Source of the DNA: Limnomonas spitsbergensis
Taxonomy: Eukaryota; Chlorophyta; Chlorophyceae; Chlamydomonadales
DNA: 64,000 nucleotides
Direction of reading: 5' to 3'
Assembly (NCBI GenBank): GCA_037349105.1
Contig: JAYJMM010000039.1
Span: forward strand, 7,761,290 to 7,825,289
In this document: one piece after another, positions 50,821-62,211 of the stretch
Layout of the letters: each line of letters opens with the position of its first letter
How positions within the stretch are numbered: the stretch's first letter is position 1
Translations under genes and position numbers: made by a program
Notes under the pieces: model-generated
What the model saw: the letters and a program-made list of their open reading frames with translations, nothing else
The model's database searches: none
Told to the model about the DNA's origin: nothing

Positions 50821-51827
50821 TAGACACGTCCCCTCTCCCCCCATCACCTGTCCCAGCCCATGGCCAGACACATCCCCTCTCCCCCCACCACATGCACCAG
50901 CTCATGGCCAGACACATCCCCTCTTCCCCCACCACCTGTCCCAGCCAGAACAGGTATGGATCAGTCAGCTGCATCCTCCCTCCCAACCCTCACCCTTACC
51001 CTCCTCACCTCTGCACCTGCCAGCCCAGGGCCATTTACATTTTTGGCATTTTGGTCAGCTGCTTCATATCCTTTCACTCCACATCTGGCCAGCTCTCCAC
51101 CTACTTACTGTACCTTTCTTCCCTATTTTCAGAAGATCAACCAACATCCCAAGTCTCCAACCAAGAGGCCTATCATCTTGCAAGCTCAAGTCCACGTTCC
51201 CGCCAGTAAGCACCAAATAAATGCACCAAATAAATGCACATCAATGCCCTGCCCCCATCACCTGTCCCAGCTCATGGCCAGACACATCCCCTCTCCCCCC
51301 ATCACCTGTCCCAGCTCATGGCCAGACACATCCCCTCTCCCCCCATCACCTGTCCCAGTTCATGGCCAGACACATCGCCTTTCTCCACACCACCTTGCAT
51401 CCGTCACTTCGTAGCTTTCGTATATTGTGTCTTGCACACTTTAATCAAAGCACCCATACCAAAGATAAAATCTGTAGGAGTCAACCTGGGCATTGCTTGC
51501 TGTACCTGCCTTGTACCATCCATGTATTAAGATGTACATGAGGCCCACATGGCAGTACAGTATCCTTAGAAAATTCGCAAACCCTGCATTGCCTGAACCC
51601 TCCAGCTTTCCTTTCAATTCCTAGGTCCTGAGCCATCCAGCCTTGCCACCAACCCTGTATCCTGAGTCCTCCAGCCTTGCACTCAACCCCTAGGTCCTAA
51701 ACCCTCCAGCCTTGCACTCAACCCCTGGGTCCTAAACCCTCCAGCCCACTGGGCAGGACAACTCGTAAGAATATTCTGGAACCCTGCCCCCTCGTGTGCT
51801 AGGCTGCACATCCTACCCCTTATCCCA
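50821..51827 (+). repeat. Block A copy 6
   Basis: Last copy in the left orientation, 6,586 bp after copy 5. It pairs with copy 7 in the inverted repeat. Confidence 0.93.
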
Positions 51828-52546
51828 GAACAGCTGTGGATCAATGAGCTGCCTCCTCCCTCCCACCCTTCACCCTTACCCCAGAACAGCTGTGGATCAG
51901 TCAGCTGCATCCTCCCTCCTACCCCTCACCCTTACCCCAGAACAGCTGTGGATCAGTCAGCTGCCTCCTCCCTCCCAATCCTCACCCTTACCCCAGAACA
52001 TCTGTGGATCAGTGAGCTGCCTCCTCCCTCCCACCCTTCACCCTTACCCCAGAACAGCTGTGCACGAGTCAGCTGCCTCCTCCCTCCCACCCTTCACCCT
52101 TACCCCAGAACAGCTGTGGATCAATCAGCTGCCTCCTCCCTCCCACCCCTCACCCTCACCCCAGAACAGCTGTGGATCAGTCAGCTGCCTCCTCCCTCCT
52201 ACCCCTCACCCTTACCCCAGAACAGCTGTGGATCAGTAACTTGCCTCCTCCCTCCCACCCTTCACCCTTACCCCAGAACAGCTGTGCACCAGTCAGCTGC
52301 CTCCTCCCTCCCACCCTCCACCCTTACCCCAGAACAGCTGTGGACCAGTCAGCTGCCTCCTCCCTCCCACCCCTCACCCTTACCCCAGAACAGCTGTGGA
52401 TCAGTCAGCTGCCTCCTCCCTCCCACCCTCCACCCTTACCCCAGAACAGCTGTGGACCAGTCAGCTGCCTCCTCCTTTTCAATCCCCACCCTTACCCCAG
52501 AACAGCTGTGGATCAGTGAGCTGCCTCCTCCCCCCCACCCTTCACC
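51828..52546 (+). repeat. 56-bp satellite array 8, cut off at the inversion junction
   Basis: About 13 monomers ending within a unit at CCCTTCACC. One substitution (CCTCCCCCCCACCC) lies 13 bp before the break. Confidence 0.92.
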
Positions 52547-52547
52547 T
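52546..52547. other. Strand-switch (inversion) junction in the satellite
   Basis: Left of this point the satellite reads CCCTTCACC (C-rich on +). Right of it reads TGGGGTAAGGG (G-rich on +). At most one base (C) is shared by both partners, so the join is nearly blunt and lies within a monomer on both sides. Confidence 0.95.
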
Positions 52548-54617
52548 GGGGTAAGGGTGAGGGGTAGGAGGGAGGAGGCAGCTGACTGGTCCACAGCTGT
52601 TCTGGGGTAAGGGTGAGGGGTAGGAGGGAGGAGGCAGGTTACTGATCCACAGCTGTTATGGGGTAAGGGTGAGGGGTGGGAGGGAGGAGGCAGCTGACTG
52701 GTCCACAGCTGTTCTGGGGTAAGGGTGAGGGGTGGGAGGGAGGAGGCAGCTGACTGATCCACAGCTGTTCTGGGGTAAGGGTGAAGGGTGGGAGGGAGGA
52801 GGCGGCTGACTGATCCACAGCTGTTCTGGGGTAAGGGTGAAGGGTGGGAGGGAGGAGGCAGCTGACTGGTCCAAAGCTGTTCTGGGGTTAGGGTGAAGGG
52901 TGGGAGGGAGGAGGCAGCTGACTGGTCCACAGCTGTTCTGGGGTAAGGGTGAAGGGTGGGAGGGAGGGGGCAGCTGACTGGTCCACAGCTGTTCTGGTGT
53001 AAGGGTGAGGATTGGGAGGGAGGAGACAGCTGACTGGTCCACATCTGTTCTGGGGTAAGGGTGGAGGGTGGGAGGGAGAAGGCAGCTGACTGATCCACAG
53101 TTGTTCTGGGGTAAGGGTGAGGGGTGGGAGGGAGGAGGCAGGCTACTGATCCACAGCTGTTCTGGGGTAAGGGTGAGGATTGGGAGGGAGGAGGCAGCTG
53201 ACTGGTCCATAGCTGTTCTGGGGTAAGGGTGAAGGGTGGGAGGGAGGAGGCAGCTGACTGATCCACAGCTGTTCTGGGGTAAGGGTGAGGGGTGGGAGGG
53301 AGGAGGCAGCTGACTGGTCCACAGCTGTTCTGGGGTAAGGGTGGAGGGTGGGAGGGAGGAGGCAGCTGACTGATCCACGGCTGTTCTGAAGTAAGGGTGA
53401 GGGGTGGGAGGGAGGAGGCAGCTGACTGATCCAAAGCTGTTCTGGGGTTAGGGTGAAGGGTGGGAGGGAGGAGGCAGCTGACTGATCCACAGCTGTTCTG
53501 GGGTAAGGGTGGAGGGTGGGAGGGAGGAGGCAGCTGACTGATCCACGGCTGTTCTGAAGTAAGGGTGAGGGGTGGGAGGGAGGAGGCAGCTGACTGATCC
53601 ACAGCTGTTCTGGGGTTAGGGTGAAGGGTGGGAGGGAGGAGGCAGCTGACTGGTGCACAGCTGTTCTGGGGTAAGGGTGAAGGGTGGGAGGGAGGAGGCA
53701 AGTTACTGATCCACAGCTGTTCTGGGGTAAGGGTGAGGGGTAGGAGGGAGGAGGCAGCTGACTGATCCACAGCTGTTCTGGGTTTAGGGTGAGGGGTGGG
53801 AGGGAGGAGGCAGCTGACTGATCCACAGCTGTTCTGGGGTAAGGGTGAAGGGTGGGAGGGAGGCTGCAGCTGACTGATCCACAGCTGTTCTGGGGTTAGG
53901 GTGAAGGGTGGGAGGGAGGAGGCAGCTCACTGATCCACAGCTGTTCTGGGGTAAGGGTGGGGATTGAAAAGGAGGAGGCAGCTGACTGGTCCACAGCTGT
54001 TCTGGGGTAAGGGTGGAGGGTGGGAGGGAGGAGGCAGCTGACTGATCCACAGCTGTTCTGGGGTAAGGGTGAGGGGTGGGAGGGAGGAGGCAGCTGACTG
54101 GTCCACAGCTGTTCTGGGGTAAGGGTGGAGGGTGGGAGGGAGGAGGCAGCTGACTGGTGCACAGCTGTTCTGGGGTAAGGGTGAAGGGTGGGAGGGAGGA
54201 GGCAAGTTACTGATCCACAGCTGTTCTGGGGTAAGGGTGAGGGGTAGGAGGGAGGAGGCAGCTGACTGATCCACAGCTGTTCTGGGGTGAGGGTGAGGGG
54301 TGGGAGGGAGGAGGCAGCTGATTGATCCACAGCTGTTCTGGGGTAAGGGTGAAGGGTGGGAGGGAGGAGGCAGCTGACTCGTGCACAGCTGTTCTGGGGT
54401 AAGGGTGAAGGGTGGGAGGGAGGAGGCAGCTCACTGATCCACAGATGTTCTGGGGTAAGGGTGAGGATTGGGAGGGAGGAGGCAGCTGACTGATCCACAG
54501 CTGTTCTGGGGTAAGGGTGAGGGGTAGGAGGGAGGATGCAGCTGACTGATCCACAGCTGTTCTGGGGTAAGGGTGAAGGGTGGGAGGGAGGAGGCAGCTC
54601 ATTGATCCACAGCTGTT
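52547..54617 (-). repeat. 56-bp satellite array 9, inverted; 52,547-53,899 is the spacer of the inverted repeat
   Basis: About 37 monomers with the G-rich strand on +. The first 1.35 kb has no mirror in the left arm, but its reverse complement matches the variant order of about 41.95-43.3 kb and 46-47.3 kb. The spacer is therefore the continuation of the satellite past the left arm's break. Confidence 0.92.
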
Positions 54618-55625
54618 CTGGGATAAGGGGTAGGATGTGCAGCCTAGCACACGAGGGGGCAGGGTTCCAGAATATTCTTACGAGTTGTCCTGCCCAGTGG
54701 GCTGGAGGGTTTAGGACCCAGGGGTTGAGTGCAAGGCTGGAGGGTTTAGGACCTAGGGGTTGAGTGCAAGGCTGGAGGACTCAGGATACAGGGTTGGTGG
54801 CAAGGCTGGATGGCTCAGGACCTAGGAATTGAAAGGAAAGCTGGAGGGTTCAGGCAATGCAGGGTTTGCGAATTTTCTAAGGATACTGTACTGCCATGTG
54901 GGCCTCATGTACATCTTAATACATGGATGGTACAAGGCAGGTACAGCAAGCAATGCCCAGGTTGACTCCTACAGATTTTATCTTTGGTATGGGTGCTTTG
55001 ATTAAAGTGTGCAAGACACAATATACGAAAGCTACGAAGTGACGGATGCAAGGTGGTGTGGAGAAAGGCGATGTGTCTGGCCATGAACTGGGACAGGTGA
55101 TGGGGGGAGAGGGGATGTGTCTGGCCATGAGCTGGGACAGGTGATGGGGGGAGAGGGGATGTGTCTGGCCATGAGCTGGGACAGGTGATGGGGGCAGGGC
55201 ATTGATGTGCATTTATTTGGTGCATTTATTTGGTGCTTACTGGCGGGAACGTGGACTTGAGCTTGCAAGATGATAGGCCTCTTGGTTGGAGACTTGGGAT
55301 GTTGGTTGATCTTCTGAAAATAGGGAAGAAAGGTACAGTAAGTAGGTGGAGAGCTGGCCAGATGTGGAGTGAAAGGATATGAAGCAGCTGACCAAAATGC
55401 CAAAAATGTAAATGGCCCTGGACTGGCAGGTGCAGAGGTGAGGAGGGTAAGGGTGAGGGTTGGGAGGGAGGATGCAGCTGACTGATCCATACCTGTTCTG
55501 GCTGGGACAGGTGGTGGGGGAAGAGGGGATGTGTCTGGCCATGAGCTGGTGCATGTGGTGGGGGGAGAGGGGATGTGTCTGGCCATGGGCTGGGACAGGT
55601 GATGGGGGGAGAGGGGACGTGTCTA
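54618..55625 (-). repeat. Block A copy 7 (inverted)
   Basis: Minus-strand copy with the copy 4-8 diagnostic bases. Mirror of copy 6. Confidence 0.93.
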
Positions 55626-58600
55626 CAGCTGTTCTGGGGTAAGGGTGAGGATTGGGAGGGAGGAGGCAGCTGACAGGTCCACAGCTGTTCTGGGGTAAGG
55701 GTGAAGGGTGGGAGGGAGAAGGCAGCTGACTGATCCACAGCTGTTCTGGGGTAAGGGTGGGGGGTAGGAGGGAGGAGGCAGGTTACTGATCCACAGCTGT
55801 TCTGGGGTAAGGGTGAGGATTGGGAGGGAGGAGGCAGCTGACTGATCCACAGCTGTTCTGGGGTAAGGGTGGAGGGTGGGAGGGAGGAGGCAGCTGACTG
55901 ATCCACAGCTGTTCTGGGGTAAGGGTGAAGGGTGGGAGGGAGGAGGCAGCTGACTGATCCACAGCTGTTCTGGGGTAAGGGTGAAGGGTGGGAGGGAGGA
56001 GGCAGCTGACTGGTCCAAAGCTGTTCTGGGGTTAGGGTGAAGGGTGGGAGGGAGGAGGCAGCTGACTGGTCCACAGCTGTTCTGGGGTAAGGGTGAAGGG
56101 TGGGAGGGAGGGGGCAGCTGACTGGTCCACAGATGTTCTGGGGTAAGGGTGAGGATTGGGAGGGAGGAGACAGCTGACTGGTCCACAGCTGTTCTGGGGT
56201 AAGGGTGGAGGGTGGGAGGGAGAAGGCAGCTGACTGATCCACAGCTGTTCTGGGGTAAGGGTGAGGGGTGGGAGGGAGGAGGCAGCTGACTGGTCCACAG
56301 CTGTTCTGGGGTAAGGGTGGAGGGTGGGAGGGAGGAGGCAGCTCACTGATCCACAGCTGTTCTGGGGTAAGGGTGAAGGGTGGGAGGGAGGAGGCAAGTT
56401 ACTGATCCACAGCTGTTCTGGGGTAAGGGTGAGGGGTAGGAGGGAGGAGGCAGGTTACTGATCCACAGCTGTTCTGGGGTAAGGGTGAGGGGTGGGAGGG
56501 AGGAGGCAGCTGATTGATCCACAGCTGTTCTGGGGTAAGGGTGAAGGGTGGGAGGGAGGAGGCAGCTGACTCGTGCACAGCTGTTCTGGGGTAAGGGTGA
56601 AGGGTGGGAGGGAGGAGGCAAGTTACTGGTCCACAGATGTTCTGGGGTAAGGGTGAAGGGTGGGAGGGAGGAGGCAGCTGACTGATCCACAGCTGTTCTG
56701 GGGTAAGGGTGGGGATTGGGAGGGAGGAGGCAGCTGACTGGTCCACAGCTGTTCTGGGGTAAGGGTGAGGATTGGGAGGGAGGAGGCAGCTGACTGATCC
56801 ACAGCTGTTCTGGGGTTAGGGTGGGGATTGGGAGGGAGGAGGCAGCTGACTGGTCCACAGCTGTTCTGGGGTAAGGGTGGAGGGTGGGAGGGAGGAGGCA
56901 GCTGACTGATCCACAGCTGTTCTGGGGTAAGGGTGGAGGGTGGGAGGGAGGAGGCAGCTGACTGATCCACAGCTGTTCTGGGGTAAGGGTGGAGGGTGGG
57001 AGGGAGGAGGCAGCTGACTGATCCACAGCTGTTCTGGGGTAAGGGTGAAGGGTGGGAGGGAGGAGGCAGCTCACTGATCCACAGCTGTTCTGGGGTAAGG
57101 GTGGGGATTGGGAGGGAGGAGGCAGCTGACTGGTCCACAGCTGTTCTGGGGTAAGGGTGGAGGGTGGGAGGGAGGAGGCAGCTGACTGATCCACAGCTGT
57201 TCTGGGGTAAGGGTGAGGGGTGGGAGGGAGGAGGCAGCTGACTGATCCACAGCTGTTCTGGGGTTAGGGTGAAGGGTGGGAGGGAGGAGGCAGCTGACTC
57301 GTGCACAGCTGTTCTGGGGTAAGGGTGAGGGGTACGAGGGAGGAGGCAGGTTACTGATCCACAGCTGTTCTGGGGTAAGGGTGAGGATTGGGAGGGAGGA
57401 GGCAGCTGACTGGTCCACAGCTGTTCTGGGGTAAGGGTGGAGGGTGGGAGGGAGGAGGCAGCTCACTATCCACAGCTGTTCTGGGGTAAGGGTGAGGATT
57501 GGGAGGGAGGAGGCAGCTGACTGGTCCACAGCTGTTCTGGGTGGGAGGGAGGAGGCATGCTACTGATCCACAGCTGTTCTGGGGTAAGGGTGAGGGGTAG
57601 GAGGGAGGAGGCAGCTGACTGGTCCACAGCTGTTCTGGGGTAAGGGTGAGGGGTAGGAGGGAGGAGGCAGGTTACTGATCCACAGCTGTTCTGGGGTAAG
57701 GGTGAGGGGTGGGAGGGAGGAGGCAGCTGACTGGTCCACAGCTGTTCTGGGGTAAGGGTGGAGGGTGGGAGGGAGAAGGCAGCTGACTGATCCACAGCTG
57801 TTCTGGGGTAAGGGTGAGGGGTGGGAGGGAGGAGGCAGCTGACTGGTCCACAGCTGTTCTGGGGTAAGGGTGGAGGGTGGGAGGGAGGAGGCAGCTGACT
57901 GGTGCACAGCTGTTCTGGGGTAAGGGTGAAGGGTGGGAGGGAGGAGGCAAGTTACTGATCCACAGCTGTTCTGGGGTAAGGGTGAGGGGTAGGAGGGAGG
58001 AGGCAGCTGACTGATCCACAGCTGTTCTGGGGTAAGGGTGAGGGGTGAGAGGGAGGAGGCAGCTGATTGATCCACAGCTGTTCTGGGGTAAGGGTGAAGG
58101 GTGGGAGGGAGGAGGCAGCTGACTCGTGCACAGCTGTTCTGGGGTAAGGGTGAAGGGTGGGAGGGAGGAGGCAAGTTACTGGTCCACAGATGTTCTGGGG
58201 TAAGGGTGAAGGGTGGGAGGGAGGAGGCAGCTGACTGGTCCAAAGCTGTTCTGGGGTAAGGGTGGGGATTGGGAGGGAGGAGGCAGCTGACTGGTCCACA
58301 GCTGTTCTGGGGTAAGGGTGAGGATTGGGAGGGAGGAGGCAGCTCACTGATCCACAGCTGTTCTGGGGTTAGGGTGGGGATTGGGAGGGAGGAGGCAGCT
58401 GACTGGTCCACAGCTGTTCTGGGGTAAGGGTGGAGGGTGGGAGGGAGGAGGCAGCTGACTGATCCACAGCTGTTCTGGGGTAAGGGTGGAGGGTGGGAGG
58501 GAGGAGGCAGCTGACTGATCCACAGCTGTTCTGGGGTAAGGGTGAAGGGTGGGAGGGAGGAGGCAGCTCACTGATCCACAGCTGTTCTGGGGTAAGGGTG

Positions 58601-61203
58601 AGGGGTGGGAGGGAGGAGGCAGCTGACTGGTCCACAGCTGTTCTGGGGTAAGGGTGGAGGGTGGGAGGGAGGAGGCAGCTGACTGATCCACAGCTGTTCT
58701 GGGGTAAGGGTGAGGGGTGGGAGGGAGGAGGCAGCTGACTGATCCACAGCTGTTCTGGGGTTAGGGTGAAGGGTGGGAGGGAGGAGGCAGCTGACTCGTG
58801 CACAGCTGTTCTGGGGTAAGGGTGAGGGGTACGAGGGAGGAGGCAGGTTACTGATCCACAGCTGTTCTGGGGTAAGGGTGAGGATTGGGAGGGAGGAGGC
58901 AGCTGACTGGTCCACAGCTGTTCTGGGGTAAGGGTGGAGGGTGGGAGGGAGGAGGCAGCTGACTGGTCCACATCTGTTCTGGGGTAAGGGTGAGGGGTAG
59001 GAGGGAGGAGGCAGCTCACTATCCACAGCTGTTCTGGGGTAAGGGTGAGGATTGGGAGGGAGGAGGCAGCTGACTGGTCCACAGCTGTTCTGGGTGGGAG
59101 GGAGGAGGCATGCTACTGATCCACAGCTGTTCTGGGGTAAGGGTGAGGGGTAGGAGGGAGGAGGCAGCTGACTGGTCCACAGCTGTTCTGGGGTAAGGGT
59201 GAGGGGTAGGAGGGAGGAGGCAGGTTACTGATCCACAGCTGTTATGGGGTAAGGGTGAGGGGTGGGAGGGAGGAGGCAGCTGACTGGTCCACAGCTGTTC
59301 TGGGGTAAGGGTGAAGGGTGGGAGGGAGGAGGCAGCTGACTGATCCACAGCTGTTCTGGGGTAAGGGTGAAGGGTGGGAGGGAGGAGGCGGCTGACTGAT
59401 CCACAGCTGTTCTGGGGTAAGGGTGAAGGGTGGGAGGGAGGAGGCAGCTGACTGGTCCAAAGCTGTTCTGGGGTTAGGGTGAAGGGTGGGAGGGAGGAGG
59501 CAGCTGACTGGTCCACAGCTGTTCTGGGGTAAGGGTGAGGGGTAGGAGGGAGGGGGCAGCTGACTGGTCCACAGCTGTTCTGGTGTAAGGGTGAGGATTG
59601 GGAGGGAGGAGACAGCTGACTGGTCCACATCTGTTCTGGGGTAAGGGTGGAGGGTGGGAGGGAGAAGGCAGCTGACTGATCCACAGTTGTTCTGGGGTAA
59701 GGGTGAGGGGTGGGAGGGAGGAGGCAGGCTACTGATCCACAGCTGTTCTGGGGTAAGGGTGAGGATTGGGAGGGAGGAGGCAGCTGACTGGTCCATAGCT
59801 GTTCTGGGGTAAGGGTGAAGGGTGGGAGGGAGGAGGCAGCTGACTGATCCACAGCTGTTCTGGGGTAAGGGTGAGGGGTGGGAGGGAGGAGGCAGCTGAC
59901 TGGTCCACAGCTGTTCTGGGGTAAGGGTGGAGGGTGGGAGGGAGGAGGCAGCTGACTGATCCACGGCTGTTCTGAAGTAAGGGTGAGGGGTGGGAGGGAG
60001 GAGGCAGCTGACTGATCCAAAGCTGTTCTGGGGTTAGGGTGAAGGGTGGGAGGGAGGAGGCAGCTGACTGATCCACAGCTGTTCTGGGGTAAGGGTGGAG
60101 GGTGGGAGGGAGGAGGCAGCTGACTGATCCACGGCTGTTCTGAAGTAAGGGTGAGGGGTGGGAGGGAGGAGGCAGCTGACTGATCCACAGCTGTTCTGGG
60201 GTTAGGGTGAAGGGTGGGAGGGAGGAGGCAGCTGACTGGTGCACAGCTGTTCTGGGGTAAGGGTGAAGGGTGGGAGGGAGGAGGCAAGTTACTGATCCAC
60301 AGCTGTTCTGGGGTAAGGGTGAGGGGTGGGAGGGAGGAGGCAGCTGACTGATCCACAGCTGTTCTGGGTTAAGGGTGAGGGGTGGGAGGGAGGAGGCAGC
60401 TGACTGATCCACAGCTGTTCTGGGGTAAGGGTGAAGGGTGGGAGGGAGGGGGCAGCTGACTGGTCCACAGCTGTTCTGGGGTAAGGGTGAAGGGTGGGAG
60501 GGAGGAGGCAGCTCACTGATCCACAGCTGTTCTGGGGTAAGGGTGGGGATTGAAAAGGAGGAGGCAGCTGACTGGTCCACAGCTGTTCTGGGGTAAGGGT
60601 GGAGGGTGGGAGGGAGGAGGCAGCTGACTGATCCACAGCTGTTCTGGGGTAAGGGTGAGGGGTGGGAGGGAGGAGGCAGCTGACTGGTCCACAGCTGTTC
60701 TGGGGTAAGGGTGGAGGGTGGGAGGGAGGAGGCAGCTGACTGGTGCACAGCTGTTCTGGGGTAAGGGTGAAGGGTGGGAGGGAGGAGGCAAGTTACTGAT
60801 CCACAGCTGTTCTGGGGTAAGGGTGAGGGGTAGGAGGGAGGAGGCAGCTGACTGATCCACAGCTGTTCTGGGGTGAGGGTGAGGGGTGGGAGGGAGGAGG
60901 CAGCTGATTGATCCACAGCTGTTCTGGGGTAAGGGTGAAGGGTGGGAGGGAGGAGGCAGCTGACTCGTGCACAGCTGTTCTGGGGTAAGGGTGAAGGGTG
61001 GGAGGGAGGAGGCAGCTCACTGATCCACAGATGTTCTGGGGTAAGGGTGAGGATTGGGAGGGAGGAGGCAGCTGACTGATCCACAGCTGTTCTGGGGTAA
61101 GGGTGAGGGGTAGGAGGGAGGATGCAGCTGACTGATCCACAGCTGTTCTGGGGTAAGGGTGAAGGGTGGGAGGGAGGAGGCAGCTCATTGATCCACAGCT
61201 GTT
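55626..61203 (-). repeat. 56-bp satellite array 10 (inverted)
   Basis: Mirror of array 7, about 100 monomers. The marker monomer appears as CTCACTATCCAC near 57,466 and 59,019, again 1,553 bp apart. Confidence 0.93.
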
Positions 61204-62211
61204 CTGGGATAAGGGGTAGGATGTGCAGCCTAGCACACGAGGGGGCAGGGTTCCAGAATATTCTTACGAGTTGTCCTGCCCAGTGGGCTGGAGGGTTTAG
61301 GACCCAGGGGTTGAGTGCAAGGCTGGAGGGTTTAGGACCTAGGGGTTGAGTGCAAGGCTGGAGGACTCAGGATACAGGGTTGGTGGCAAGGCTGGATGGC
61401 TCAGGACCTAGGAATTGAAAGGAAAGCTGGAGGGTTCAGGCAATGCAGGGTTTGCGAATTTTCTAAGGATACTGTACTGCCATGTGGGCCTCATGTACAT
61501 CTTAATACATGGATGGTACAAGGCAGGTACAGCAAGCAATGCCCAGGTTGACTCCTACAGATTTTATCTTTGGTATGGGTGCTTTGATTAAAGTGTGCAA
61601 GACACAATATACGAAAGCTACGAAGTGACGGATGCAAGGTGGTGTGGAGAAAGGCGATGTGTCTGGCCATGAACTGGGACAGGTGATGGGGGGAGAGGGG
61701 ATGTGTCTGGCCATGAGCTGGGACAGGTGATGGGGGGAGAGGGGATGTGTCTGGCCATGAGCTGGGACAGGTGATGGGGGCAGGGCATTGATGTGCATTT
61801 ATTTGGTGCATTTATTTGGTGCTTACTGGCGGGAACGTGGACTTGAGCTTGCAAGATGATAGGCCTCTTGGTTGGAGACTTGGGATGTTGGTTGATCTTC
61901 TGAAAATAGGGAAGAAAGGTACAGTAAGTAGGTGGAGAGCTGGCCAGATGTGGAGTGATAGGATATGAAGCAGCTGACCAAAATGCCAAAAATGTAAATG
62001 GCCCTGGGCTGGCAGGTGCAGAGGTGAGGAGGGTAAGGGTGAGGGTTGGGAGGGAGGATGCAGCTGACTGATCCATACCTGTTCTGGCTGGGACAGGTGG
62101 TGGGGGAAGAGGGGATGTGTCTGGCCATGAGCTGGTGCATGTGGTGGGGGGAGAGGGGATGTGTCTGGCCATGGGCTGGGACAGGTGATGGGGGGAGAGG
62201 GGACGTGTCTA
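61204..62211 (-). repeat. Block A copy 8 (inverted)
   Basis: Minus-strand copy nearest the telomere. Mirror of copy 5, with one private change near 61,959. Confidence 0.93.

Larger units (their letters stand above)
42666..52546 (+). repeat. Left arm of large inverted repeat
   Basis: It pairs with 53,900-63,780 (sum of paired coordinates 106,446). Both ends of two block A pairs satisfy this sum exactly, so the arms have no net indel across 9.88 kb. Confidence 0.88.

Noticed and set aside
12196..52546. CRISPR-like array (regular repeats)
   Set aside because: Monomers are contiguous with no unique spacers, the unit is 56 bp throughout, and the context is eukaryotic and telomeric.
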